Assembly: GCA_028293325.1 (NCBI GenBank)
Contig: JAQGPA010000189.1
Span: 21,272 to 85,271 of the forward strand
Source of the DNA: Pedosphaera sp.
GTDB taxonomy: Bacteria; Verrucomicrobiota; Verrucomicrobiia; Limisphaerales; Pedosphaeraceae
Direction of reading: 5' to 3'
DNA length: 64,000 nt
Shown: positions 18,178-26,469 of the stretch, piece after piece
Numbering within the stretch: the stretch's first letter is position 1
How the letters are laid out: every line of letters starts with the position of its first letter
Made by a program: the position numbers and the translations under genes
The notes under the pieces: generated by a model
Databases searched by the model: none
What the model was told of the DNA's origin: nothing
Seen by the model: the letters and a program-made list of their open reading frames with translations, nothing else

Positions 18178-18460
18178 TGGTTCCGATATTTTCAGCGTTT
18201 CCCGCGGAGCGGGATTTTCAGTGATGGTGATGCAGTAATCGCGCACATCTTCCGGCACGCCGACTCCAGAACAATCGACTCGAGGGAAGCTCGCCGATTA
18301 GAGGTCAGTGCCACGACAGCATCAACGCATGGTCCAATCATTCCTAATATTTTTTGCGGAACCCTCTTGCAATCCCGGAGTTTGAGTGCAATTTGTCGGG
18401 CGTTTCAAAACTATAAATGTGATTGCCATATAGCATCGCTCAATAAACCAAAGGAATACC

Positions 18461-18913
18461 ATGCCCCTAAACAATGCTCCTGACCTAACCCAACGCCCAC
18501 CCCGCAGCGCGCGTGTCCGCCTGGGCGGATATGTCATCCTGCCGCGCATGCTCGACAAGGGCCGCGCCACGATTACCGGCAAGAACGGCGAATACCATTA
18601 TAACTGTCCCATGGACCAGCGCTTCCTGGAGTTTACGGGGATTGACGCCGGCGCACTCAAAAAGCAACTGGCCGCCGGGAAGGGTGATGGTGAAGTGTTT
18701 GAATGGATTCTAAAGAATGCGAAGCAGAAACGCACCGAACCCGAAATTAAGGCATGGTCAGACTTCGTGTGCGCGCGGGCGCCGGAGGATATGGAATCAC
18801 GGCAATACTTCAACGGAATCCAGAGCAAGGCGGCGCCCAAGCGCGAGGACATTTCGACCTGGTTCGATCTGCTGGACGTGGATGATTATGCCTCCTTTGG
18901 CGGCAAGGCGTAA
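18461..18913 (+). CDS. DUF5069 domain-containing protein
   Basis: The 150-residue soluble protein matches the DUF5069 pattern. It opens with a PRSARVRLGGYVILPRMLDK block, has a central YHYNCPMDQRFLEFTGID segment and ends with a DLLDVDDYASFGGK motif. DUF5069 proteins occur mainly in the Planctomycetes-Verrucomicrobia group and have no established function. There is no signal peptide. The ATG at 18461 is preceded by AAAGGAATACC, an acceptable ribosome site. It converges with the GreA-like gene over a 9-bp hairpin. Confidence 0.82.
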   Translation: MPLNNAPDLTQRPPRSARVRLGGYVILPRMLDKGRATITGKNGEYHYNCPMDQRFLEFTGIDAGALKKQLAAGKGDGEVFEWILKNAKQKRTEPEIKAWSDFVCARAPEDMESRQYFNGIQSKAAPKREDISTWFDLLDVDDYASFGGKA

Positions 18914-18951
18914 GTTGAAGCACGACCTGCCCCGATAAGGCTTGCAGCGTG

Positions 18952-18974
18952 ACTGGCGGCATTTGGCCGCCAGT
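18952..18974. terminator. Hairpin between convergent genes
   Basis: ACTGGCGGC (18952-18960) pairs with GCCGCCAGT (18966-18974) around a 5-nt loop. It lies between the stops of DUF5069 (rightward) and the GreA-like gene (leftward), so it may serve both. No T-run follows on either strand. Confidence 0.5.
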
Positions 18975-18976
18975 TA

Positions 18977-20797
18977 TCAGGCAGTCTTGTAGGCGCCGAC
19001 GTCTTCGATGCGATAACGTTTGCGTCCGCCTTCCATTTCAAATTCCACTTCCTCGCCGGTTTTGCGATTCATCAACGACTGGGCAACCGGGGTGAGATAG
19101 CTGATGACACCTTTTTCGGGGTCGGAATCCCAAGCGCCGAGAATGGTATAATTTTCGGCGCTTTGGGTATTCAGGTCGGTAACTTTGACGATGGTGCCGA
19201 TGGTGACGGCGTCGGTCTTGACGTTGGCGAAATCGGTGCCGCGGGCGCGCACCAACTGGGCTTCCAGTTCGGATTTGCGGCGCATGAGCAGCTTCTGCAT
19301 TTCCTTGGCCGCCTTGTATTCATGATTCTCGCGCAAATCGCCGTAGCTGCGGGCAATGGCGATTTCCTTGGAATTGGCCGGAATTTTCTTCTGCACCAGT
19401 TCGTTATACTCGTTACGGCGGCGTTCGAGACTTTCCCAGGAAACAATCAGGTTGGATTCCTGTTTGGTCTGCTCGCCGGAGATCAGGGATTGGATGGCGG
19501 GATAGCTCTTCACGATGCGGGCGAGGAGCGAGCGCTTGTCCATGTCATCAAAACAAGGAGAGAGCTGGAGGGCGCGGGTCAAGTCCTTGATGACTTCCAG
19601 GTCCGCCGTGCCGATCAATTCGACGAGCAAATCCTGATCATCGAGGATGAAATCACGGAGGCGGTTGGAGCGTCTTTCGTTGAACTGGTCGCGCTCCATG
19701 GCGCTGAGCATGGCGCGGAAGACTTCAGGCCCGAGAATATCGGCGAAGGTATCGGAGCGTTCCTTGGCTAGCCAGAGCAGTAATTCGCTGCTGGCGGTGT
19801 GCTGACTGACTAACTTGGCCAGGGTCTCTTTGAGTAGATCGATTTTGCCTTCCGCGATGAGGAGTTGCGCGCATTCACGGCACAGCTTGGCCGGGACCAC
19901 GTTCAGGGTGGCGCGGACAATCTCAATCCAGCGGTCGGGATTGGCGGTCTTAAATGATTCCAAAGTCCGGCGATGCTTGATGGCGGGCATCAGTTCGAGC
20001 AGGGCGCCGAGCTTGCCTTCCTGGGACCAGATGGTGCGCGCGGTCAATTCGCCTTCAATGGGGGAGAGTCCGGCATCTTCGCGGATGTCATCCCGGATGA
20101 AAATGGCTTCGAGGGCGACAGCGGCCTGGGTGCGCTGATGAGTCGCAATTTCGACGTTCAAGGCGGCGATGACTTCGGTGCCGGCGGTTTTTTTATCGGT
20201 CAGGTCGGCGGCATTCCTGAGGATCTCGCTGGCGACGACGATGCGTGCCTTGAGACCCTTGGCGGCGCGAAAATCACCGAGCAGCCGGTCTTGAAGGGTA
20301 ATTTCCTTGGTTTGGAAAACGATGGGCTCGGTTTTCTTGAGGGGCACCTGGAAATGGCCGTCCTTTTTCAACTCCTTCTTGGCTGCTTCCCACCATTTTT
20401 TCCAATCATCCTTGATGACATCGGGGACAAGCACTGCCTGAATCTGATCCACGGTGGCCTTGCCGCCATAGCTTTTGAGGACGAGTTGGATGAGTTCGAG
20501 ATGATGCAGGGCGGCCATCTGGCGGAGACCTTCGAGATCGGAAGCCTTGCGGGCGAGAATGTGCTCCTTGGGGATGGGTTTGAGCGATTCGGCGGCGAAG
20601 GAGAGGTCCATGGTGTGGCTCGCCTTGCCTTGGAAATCAATGGTGAAACGGGCAAAGACGGTATCCACCGTGGTAATTTTTCCAAAGCCCCAACTGCGGT
20701 GCATGCAGTAGCCGCTAGTGGTCAGTTGGACAAGCGGATCGACCTGATGCCGCTCCAACTTGCCGGCTGACACTAATTTTTCAAACTCTTCTTTCAT
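18977..20797 (-). CDS. Long GreA/GreB-type transcription elongation factor with large N-terminal extension
   Basis: The 606-residue product ends with a complete GreA module (about 450-606). The coiled-coil tip reads IARSYGDLRENHEYKAAKEMQ, keeping the acidic Asp and Glu that stimulate RNA cleavage by RNA polymerase. The C-terminal FKBP-like domain has VTIGTIVKVTDL...ILGAWDSDPEKGVISYLTPVAQSLM. About 450 upstream residues are mostly helical and start with an SH3- or CarD-like segment (HRSWGFGKITTVDTVFARFTIDF). GreA of enterics is only about 158 residues; extended versions are known in Chlamydiae, so this looks like a PVC-superphylum form. It should rescue backtracked polymerase; the extension may add a polymerase or ribosome contact. 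It diverges from rsmB 34 bp upstream. Confidence 0.88.
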   Translation of the reverse strand: MKEEFEKLVSAGKLERHQVDPLVQLTTSGYCMHRSWGFGKITTVDTVFARFTIDFQGKASHTMDLSFAAESLKPIPKEHILARKASDLEGLRQMAALHHLELIQLVLKSYGGKATVDQIQAVLVPDVIKDDWKKWWEAAKKELKKDGHFQVPLKKTEPIVFQTKEITLQDRLLGDFRAAKGLKARIVVASEILRNAADLTDKKTAGTEVIAALNVEIATHQRTQAAVALEAIFIRDDIREDAGLSPIEGELTARTIWSQEGKLGALLELMPAIKHRRTLESFKTANPDRWIEIVRATLNVVPAKLCRECAQLLIAEGKIDLLKETLAKLVSQHTASSELLLWLAKERSDTFADILGPEVFRAMLSAMERDQFNERRSNRLRDFILDDQDLLVELIGTADLEVIKDLTRALQLSPCFDDMDKRSLLARIVKSYPAIQSLISGEQTKQESNLIVSWESLERRRNEYNELVQKKIPANSKEIAIARSYGDLRENHEYKAAKEMQKLLMRRKSELEAQLVRARGTDFANVKTDAVTIGTIVKVTDLNTQSAENYTILGAWDSDPEKGVISYLTPVAQSLMNRKTGEEVEFEMEGGRKRYRIEDVGAYKTA

Positions 20798-20831
20798 AAA
20801 ATTATCTTATTTCTCGCGTCCCCGTTAGACA

Positions 20832-22160
20832 ATGTCATTATTAAAAGTCGTGAGCGACCAAAAACCAAGACAAATTGCCGTGCGCATCCTTAAAGAGCGC
20901 CTGTTAGAGGGTAAATATGCCGAAAACCTGCTGGAAAGCGAGTTGGCGGCCCATCCGTTATCTTCCGCCGACCGCGGACTTTGCCAGGAACTGGTCTATG
21001 GGGTGGTCCGACGGCAGGCGACGTTGGATTGGCTGATTGCCCGGAAAACCGCGGGTCGCACACAGAAGACCTTGCTGCGGATTCTCTTGCAAATGGGGCT
21101 TTATCAGATGTTTTGGCTGGATCGCATCCCGAATCATGCGGCGGTAAATGAGTCGGTGGACCTGGCCAAGGAGCTTGGGTTGGGGTCGCAGGCGGGGTTT
21201 GTGAATGCCGTCCTGCGCGGTTATACGCGGGAACGGGTTGAAACGGAGCGATTGTTGGAAGAATTGAAGGTGCGGGAGCCCGCTTTGGGGTATTCACATC
21301 CGGATTGGCTCTATCAACGCTGGGCGACGCGGTGGGACAGGGAAAAAGCGGTGAGCTTGATGGAATGGAATAATACCCCGCCCCCCACGTTTGCGCGGGT
21401 GAACTCCCTGAAGACAGATGCGGGCAATCTCATGAAACAATGGGAGGCGGAAGGGGTGAAGTTTTTGCCCATGCAGCGGGGTTGGGTAGAAGCGGAGTTG
21501 GTGTTTCAACTGGAATCGCATCCGCCGCTGGCGGGTTTGCGGAGTTTTCAGGCGGGATTTTTTTATATTCAAGACCCCAGCACGCTGTTAGCCGCGCGCG
21601 AGATGTATGCACGGCCAGGTGAAACCGTTTTGGATATGTGCGCCGCACCGGGCGGGAAAACCACGTTCATGGCGCAACAGATGCAGAATAATGGATTAAT
21701 CGTGGCTGAGGATAACAACGCGGAGCGGTTGAGCCTGATTCAGGAGAATTGTGCGCGGTTGGGGGTAACGTGCGTGAAAGTGGAGTTGACTTCGGCGAAC
21801 GCGAAGTCCGATTTGCGATTTGATAGAATTCTGATTGATGCGCCGTGTTCAAACACCGGGGTGATGCGCCGGCGGGTTGATTTGCGGTGGCGCATTTCCC
21901 CGGAAGAGATCGAGCGGCTGCGTTTGACGCAACTGGAATTGCTGCGTAATGCCGCTGCACGACTCAAAGCGGGCGGGACGCTGGTTTACAGCACTTGCAG
22001 CCTGGAACCGGAAGAAAACAGCAAGGTGGTGGAGGAATTTCTCGGCACCCATGCCGATTTCAAGCTGGCAAGCCAGCGGGAGTTACTGCCATTTGCGGAT
22101 GGAGTGGATGGCGCGTTTGTGGCGCGCCTGATTCGGCCCCGAGCTGAGTATAGTTCTTAA
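20832..22160 (+). CDS. rsmB: 16S rRNA (cytosine-C5) methyltransferase RsmB
   Basis: The 442-residue protein has an N-terminal NusB-like helical domain (about 10-150, RGLCQELVYGVVRRQATLDW and IPNHAAVNESVDLAK). A Rossmann methyltransferase domain follows. It has the SAM motif LDMCAAPGGKT, the first catalytic-pair cysteine in DAPCSNTGVMRRRVDLRW and the nucleophile cysteine in YSTCSLEPEEN. It methylates C967 of 16S rRNA (E. coli numbering). Both cysteines are intact and the length is normal. Alternative ATGs exist but translation from 20832 is close to the usual start. The gene is transcribed away from the GreA-like gene and converges with fabI. Confidence 0.93.
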   Translation: MSLLKVVSDQKPRQIAVRILKERLLEGKYAENLLESELAAHPLSSADRGLCQELVYGVVRRQATLDWLIARKTAGRTQKTLLRILLQMGLYQMFWLDRIPNHAAVNESVDLAKELGLGSQAGFVNAVLRGYTRERVETERLLEELKVREPALGYSHPDWLYQRWATRWDREKAVSLMEWNNTPPPTFARVNSLKTDAGNLMKQWEAEGVKFLPMQRGWVEAELVFQLESHPPLAGLRSFQAGFFYIQDPSTLLAAREMYARPGETVLDMCAAPGGKTTFMAQQMQNNGLIVAEDNNAERLSLIQENCARLGVTCVKVELTSANAKSDLRFDRILIDAPCSNTGVMRRRVDLRWRISPEEIERLRLTQLELLRNAAARLKAGGTLVYSTCSLEPEENSKVVEEFLGTHADFKLASQRELLPFADGVDGAFVARLIRPRAEYSS

Positions 22161-22201
22161 TAGTGGGGACAACCGTGCGTTTCGACGCACTAACGGGCTT
22201 A

Positions 22202-22972
22202 TTACATGCCCATGATCTGGTAGCCGCAATCCACGTAGAGGACCTGGCCGGTGATGGCGGCGGCGCCGTCGCTGGCGAGGAAGGTGCCGGTGGCGCCGAG
22301 TTCGTCGGGCAAAACATTGCGTTTAAGCGGCGCATGGGCCTCGTAATGCTTGAGCATATCCGTGAAACCGGCAATGCCGCGCGCGGCGAGCGTGTTGACC
22401 GGACCGGCGCTGATGCAGTTAACCCGGATTTTCTTGGGGCCTAAATCGTAGGCGAGATAACGGGTGCTGGCTTCGAGCGCGGCCTTGGCGACGCCCATGA
22501 CGTTATAATGCGGCACAACTTTCTCGGAACCGTAATAGGTCATGGCGATGATGCTGCCGCCATCGGTCATGAGCGGGGCGGCACCACGCGCCAGAGCGAT
22601 GAGGGAGTACGCGCTGACATCATGCGCCACACGGAAGGCTTCGCGGCTGGTGTTGACGAACTCTCCTTCGAGGGCTTCTTTGGGGGCGAAGGCCACGGAA
22701 TGGAGCATGAGGTGGAGCTCGCCGAATTTCTGGCCGACTTCAGCGAAGACGCGGGCGATATCCTCGTCTTTGGTGACGTCGCAGGGCATGAGGAGGGTAT
22801 CCGGGCCGAAGGTGCCGGCAAGTTCCTCGACATTTTCCTTGAGCCGTTCGCCTTGATAGGTGAAGGCGAGCTTGACCCCGGCCTTATGCCAGGCTTGGGC
22901 AATGGCCCAGGCGATGGAGCGTTTGTTTGCGACGCCGAAGACGATTCCGAGTTTTCCAGCAAGTTGCGACAT
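22202..22972 (-). CDS. fabI: Enoyl-[acyl-carrier-protein] reductase (NADH)
   Basis: The 256-residue SDR protein starts with the atypical FabI nucleotide loop GIVFGVANKRSIAWAIAQ. It has the family SVAFAPK motif and the catalytic Tyr-x6-Lys in SEKVVPHYNVMGVAKAALE. The C-terminal segment VNTLAARGIAGF covers the substrate-binding loop. It reduces the trans-2 double bond of enoyl-ACP in the last step of each fatty-acid elongation cycle. All key residues are present. It is followed on the leftward strand by no partner and is preceded by the MFS gene 51 bp upstream. Confidence 0.95.
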   Translation of the reverse strand: MSQLAGKLGIVFGVANKRSIAWAIAQAWHKAGVKLAFTYQGERLKENVEELAGTFGPDTLLMPCDVTKDEDIARVFAEVGQKFGELHLMLHSVAFAPKEALEGEFVNTSREAFRVAHDVSAYSLIALARGAAPLMTDGGSIIAMTYYGSEKVVPHYNVMGVAKAALEASTRYLAYDLGPKKIRVNCISAGPVNTLAARGIAGFTDMLKHYEAHAPLKRNVLPDELGATGTFLASDGAAAITGQVLYVDCGYQIMGM

Positions 22973-23023
22973 ACGAAAGCAGTAGGCAAAATTGCGATTG
23001 GTGGCAAGGCAGAAGAAGCGGGA

Positions 23024-24301
23024 CTAAAGGGGGAGTTGGCGTTGACCCCGGCGTTGGATCAGCAGGAACGGGATGAGGCCGAGAATCAACAGGCTGCTGA
23101 TGGCCCAGATGCCGGCATTGGCCTGATTGGGGAGCAGATAGAGTGCGGTGACGCCGACGGTGGGGCCGGAAAATACGCCCACGCCGATAGCGGCTTCGTG
23201 GATGCCGCCACGGCGACCTTTGGATTCGCCCACGTCCATTGAGTAAAAGAGCGAGGAGTAGTAGATCAAACCGACGGCGAGGCCAAAGGCGACCTGGGCG
23301 GCGATCAGCGTCCAGATTTGCGAACTCAGGAGGATGGTGGCAAAACTAATGCCAAGCGCAAGGAACGCCGCCAGCAACCAGCGGAAGCGATAATGCCAGC
23401 CGGGCCAGAGCCAAAACCAAATGAACGCACCGAGTCGCACCCAAAACCAAACCGAGCAGACAAAACCGGCCGAGGCGTGGCTGAGACCCAGATTGGCGGA
23501 GAGTTTGGGGATGACCGGGAGGATGCCGTTGATGGCGATGTAGGCGAACGGATTGGCAAGCCAGGCAAGATAGAGGAAAGTTTTTGCGCGAGGATGGGGT
23601 ACATGAGGCGGCGGGACAGTTTCAGCAAATGATTCGACATCGGGTTGAGGAGTCGCGGCGATGCTGGCGGTCTTGGGCAATCGGGTGAGAAGGATGAGTT
23701 CGATCAGGTGCAGACCGGCCGGGAGCCAGAAAAGAGTTTCGCCGCCGAATTTTTCCAACAAAGCGCCGCCCGTGAGATAGGCGATGGCAGCGCCGCCGGC
23801 CCAGATGATGTTGTACATGCCCGCGGTGTGGGGCATTCCGGCGGGCGTTTCCTCGTGGCTGAGCAATGCCTGCAAGGTCGGCCAGGTGAGACACATGCTG
23901 ACAGTCCAAAGCAGCAGAGCGGCGCACTGGGCGAACATTGCGCCTTGGGAATAGCCGAATATTTTTGGCACCAGGCCGGCGAGAACCATGGCCAGGCCCA
24001 TGCCGGCGAATCCGAGGCGCAGAGAAAAGAGATGGCCGAATTTGTGCGCGAACCGGCCGGCGTTCCACGAGGAAAACATGTAAGTGAAGCCGTGCAGCGC
24101 GACGAGCGTGAGGTTATTCCGGTTGTCGAAGCCGAAATGATCCCGCATGTAGAAAAAGAGATAGTTGAAGTAGTACGCGGCGGCGAGGCCGTTCAACGCC
24201 TCCAGGGTGAAGTAGTTGAAGCGCAGTTTGCGGCGGACGGCACCCGTATCTTTGGACGGGCGGGGTGATAGTTGCTGGTTTGGTGCTTCGACTTGCGCCA
24301 T
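23024..24301 (-). CDS. Major facilitator superfamily transporter
   Basis: The 425-residue product has about twelve hydrophobic segments. An early FNYFTLEALNGLAAAYYFNYLFFYM helix is followed by the loop-2 basic motif region (AGRFAHKFGHLFSLRLG). A cytoplasmic loop rich in proline (VPPHVPHPRAKTF) separates the two halves. The N-terminus is polar and cytoplasmic, and the C-terminus is basic (IQRRGQRQL). The substrate cannot be told from sequence. The ATG at 24301 directly abuts the stop of the upstream Nudix gene (TAA-ATG with no gap), so the two are cotranscribed and probably translationally coupled. Confidence 0.85.
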   Translation of the reverse strand: MAQVEAPNQQLSPRPSKDTGAVRRKLRFNYFTLEALNGLAAAYYFNYLFFYMRDHFGFDNRNNLTLVALHGFTYMFSSWNAGRFAHKFGHLFSLRLGFAGMGLAMVLAGLVPKIFGYSQGAMFAQCAALLLWTVSMCLTWPTLQALLSHEETPAGMPHTAGMYNIIWAGGAAIAYLTGGALLEKFGGETLFWLPAGLHLIELILLTRLPKTASIAATPQPDVESFAETVPPPHVPHPRAKTFLYLAWLANPFAYIAINGILPVIPKLSANLGLSHASAGFVCSVWFWVRLGAFIWFWLWPGWHYRFRWLLAAFLALGISFATILLSSQIWTLIAAQVAFGLAVGLIYYSSLFYSMDVGESKGRRGGIHEAAIGVGVFSGPTVGVTALYLLPNQANAGIWAISSLLILGLIPFLLIQRRGQRQLPL

Positions 24302-24760
24302 TTAAGCCCTGATTTCCTCAATGGCCTTAAGGCAATACCATTTTACGGCATTGGACATGGGCGGTTGTAAGGTGTCGAGGTCGGTGGCGGTGCACCAGCG
24401 GATGTCGTGGTGCTCAGCTTCAGCAAGGGCGAGGGAACCGTTTTTGGGACGCGCCCAATAAATCATGCCAATGTGCTCGTGGGTGTCAGTGATGCGGTGG
24501 ATGTCGAGAAAGCGGGGAGCGATCAGGGCGCGGGTGCCGGGTTCGGTGGTGGGTGGGCGTTCGCCGAGCAGTTCAACGTCGAGGCCACTTTCTTCGCGGG
24601 CTTCGCGGAGCGCGGCGATCTCCGGGTCTTCGTCCAGTTCCACATGGCCGCCCAGAGGGAGCCATTTGTCCAGCTTGCGATGATGAATGAGCAGAATTTT
24701 GCGATCGCGAACGACAAAAATCGCGACGGTGAAATCAATCTTTTCATGGATATGCGCCAT
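24302..24760 (-). CDS. Nudix hydrolase
   Basis: The 152-residue protein contains a full Nudix box, GGHVELDEDPEIAALREAREESGL, with the REAREESG glutamates that bind magnesium. It hydrolyses a nucleoside diphosphate linked to another moiety, but the substrate cannot be assigned. The start chosen is the ATG at 24760 (MAHIHEKIDFTVAIFV), since the fold begins there; an in-frame upstream start would add 13 unlikely residues. Its stop touches the start of the MFS gene, which suggests a shared transcript, although no functional link is obvious. Confidence 0.88.
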   Translation of the reverse strand: MAHIHEKIDFTVAIFVVRDRKILLIHHRKLDKWLPLGGHVELDEDPEIAALREAREESGLDVELLGERPPTTEPGTRALIAPRFLDIHRITDTHEHIGMIYWARPKNGSLALAEAEHHDIRWCTATDLDTLQPPMSNAVKWYCLKAIEEIRA

Positions 24761-24872
24761 ACAGGACAAGACTGTGGCGTCAGTCAGGCGGGGCGTCAAA
24801 CTCTGAGAGAAGATTTTGTTTTACCACTGAGGTGCTTCCGCACTGGCAATGGGAGACGCGGAGGCAAGGGAA

Positions 24873-25379
24873 TTAATAATTGTACAGGCCGCTGTCATGC
24901 GAGTAGTTGCTGGAGCTGCCGCCTGAGCCACCTTCCTCTTCACCCATGAAATTGCCGAGGATGTCGCCCATGTCGGCTTCGATTTTTTCCGGGTCTTCAC
25001 CGGCTTCCAGGCGTTTGATGGCGGTTTCCATTTCCTTGGGCATGCTGCCGGGCGGCATGAGGTCCTGCATCTTGCGCATCATGTGGGCCATGTGCCGGGG
25101 ATTATTTTCGTCGAGTTGCGACATATCGCGTTCGATTTCGCTCATGGCGCGCATGAGGCGGGGATCTTCGAGGTTGGGCACGGATTCCTCGCCGGGGTTG
25201 GTGGCATCAGCGGCAGATGATTCCTTCGCTCTGCGGGGCATGGCGAAGGCGCTCATCTGTTTGGCCATTTTTTTGTTGCCGCATTTGGGGCAGGTGGGCA
25301 GATGCTTCGGGCTCACCCGTTGGGAGAGGAAGTTGAAGATGACCCGGCATTTGGGACAGGCAAATTCGTAGATAGGCAT
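24873..25379 (-). CDS. FmdB/CxxC-type zinc-ribbon protein
   Basis: The 168-residue protein begins MPIYEFACPKCRVIFNFL and has two CxxC pairs (CPKC at residue 8 and CPKC near residue 33). This is the zinc ribbon of the FmdB/regulatory-protein family. The rest is low-complexity: an acidic methionine-rich helix (MRAMSEIERDMSQLDE, HMAHMMRKMQDLMPPGSM), an EAGEDPEKIEADMGDIL segment and a serine/glycine tail ending SGLYNY. Its function is unknown; such ribbons often bind nucleic acid or metal. ATG 25379 is preferred over an upstream in-frame start because the ribbon consensus begins MP-[IL]-Y-E. Confidence 0.8.
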   Translation of the reverse strand: MPIYEFACPKCRVIFNFLSQRVSPKHLPTCPKCGNKKMAKQMSAFAMPRRAKESSAADATNPGEESVPNLEDPRLMRAMSEIERDMSQLDENNPRHMAHMMRKMQDLMPPGSMPKEMETAIKRLEAGEDPEKIEADMGDILGNFMGEEEGGSGGSSSNYSHDSGLYNY

Positions 25380-25455
25380 ACGCGTATTATCTCGAATGAT
25401 TTTCGCGCAGGAAGGGCCAGGCGTCAATGGCGCGGATGCACAAGCGGCAGGGCAA

Positions 25456-25484
25456 CAAAAAAGCCCCAACTTGCGTTGGGGCTT
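25456..25484 (-). terminator. Rho-independent terminator of korAB
   Basis: Read on the minus strand, AGCCCCAAC, a 4-nt loop and GTTGGGGCT form a 9-bp stem followed at once by six T residues. It lies 20 bp after the korB stop. This is the clearest intrinsic terminator in the host part of the window. Confidence 0.9.
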
Positions 25485-25503
25485 GGAAGTTTTGGTCGGA
25501 CGC

Positions 25504-26445
25504 TTATTTCAGGCGGTCGAAGTTCTTTTGCAGGATTTGCCAATCCTTGAGGCCGGTGACCTTTTCGCGGGCGGCGGCGATGATTTTCTGCTCGTTCGCG
25601 TTCTTGGTCGGGCGATTGTTCTTGTAGAAGATGCCGAAGTGGCCGGGGAACGGTTCGCCGGCCAGTTTGTAGGCGGCGATTTCGTCGGTGACGTCATGGT
25701 CGGCGGGCACCGAGTTGAAGACGCCGCCTTTGCGCGGATTGGAGGCATCGAACGCGCCTTCGTAAAACTCCACGCATTCGCTGAGGCATTCCACAAAGCT
25801 GAAGCCGTCGTGGTCCATGGCGGCTTCCATCATTTGCAACACATGATTGGGATTGGTATGCGTGGTGCGAGCCACGAACGTTGCGCCGGCTGAGATGGCC
25901 TGCTTCATCGGGTTGATGGGCTGGTCCATGGCGCCGGTGATGTCCGTCTTGCTCTTGAAGCCGATGGGCGAGGTGGGCGAGGTCTGCTTTTTGGTCAGGC
26001 CGTAAACCCAGTTGTCCATGACGACATAGGTCATCTTGATGTTCTTGCGGGCGGTGTGATTGAAATGGTTGCCGCCGATGGAGAAGGCATCGCCGTCGCC
26101 GCCGAAGACGAAGACATGGAGGTCGGGACGGCTCAGGGAAATGCCGCTGGCGAAAGGAAGGGCGCGGCCATGAATATAATGCGCGCCGTGGGCCTGGACG
26201 AAATAAGGGAACCGGCTGGAGCAGCCGATACCGGCGATGGTGGTGACTTTTTCATGCCAGAGCTTGCGCTTTTCGATGAGCTTGAAATACAGCGCGAGCA
26301 CCGAGAAATCACCGCAACCGGGGCACCACGTGGGATGGTCGGCGGCGATTTCCTTTTTGGTCAGGCCCTTGCGTTCAGCATCGGGCAGAGTAGCGGCCGT
26401 AATGTTGCCGCCACGAACGGGAAGGTCAGTTAAGGATGAACTCAT
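25504..26445 (-). CDS. korB: 2-oxoacid:ferredoxin oxidoreductase, beta subunit
   Basis: The 313-residue protein has the HPTWCPGCGDFSVL motif near residue 40 and the IGCSSRFPYFVQAHGAHYIHGRALP block. The thiamine diphosphate-binding GGDGDAFSIGGNHFNHTARKN is of the GDG...N type. Together with the alpha subunit encoded just upstream (24-bp gap) it decarboxylates a 2-oxoacid to acyl-CoA and passes electrons to ferredoxin. The N-terminal layout and the fused gamma-alpha partner match the two-subunit 2-oxoglutarate (KorAB) type, which could complete the citric acid cycle. A strong terminator follows. Confidence 0.92.
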   Translation of the reverse strand: MSSSLTDLPVRGGNITAATLPDAERKGLTKKEIAADHPTWCPGCGDFSVLALYFKLIEKRKLWHEKVTTIAGIGCSSRFPYFVQAHGAHYIHGRALPFASGISLSRPDLHVFVFGGDGDAFSIGGNHFNHTARKNIKMTYVVMDNWVYGLTKKQTSPTSPIGFKSKTDITGAMDQPINPMKQAISAGATFVARTTHTNPNHVLQMMEAAMDHDGFSFVECLSECVEFYEGAFDASNPRKGGVFNSVPADHDVTDEIAAYKLAGEPFPGHFGIFYKNNRPTKNANEQKIIAAAREKVTGLKDWQILQKNFDRLK

Positions 26446-26469
26446 ATTTAAATGGTCAGTCAGGTTTTA

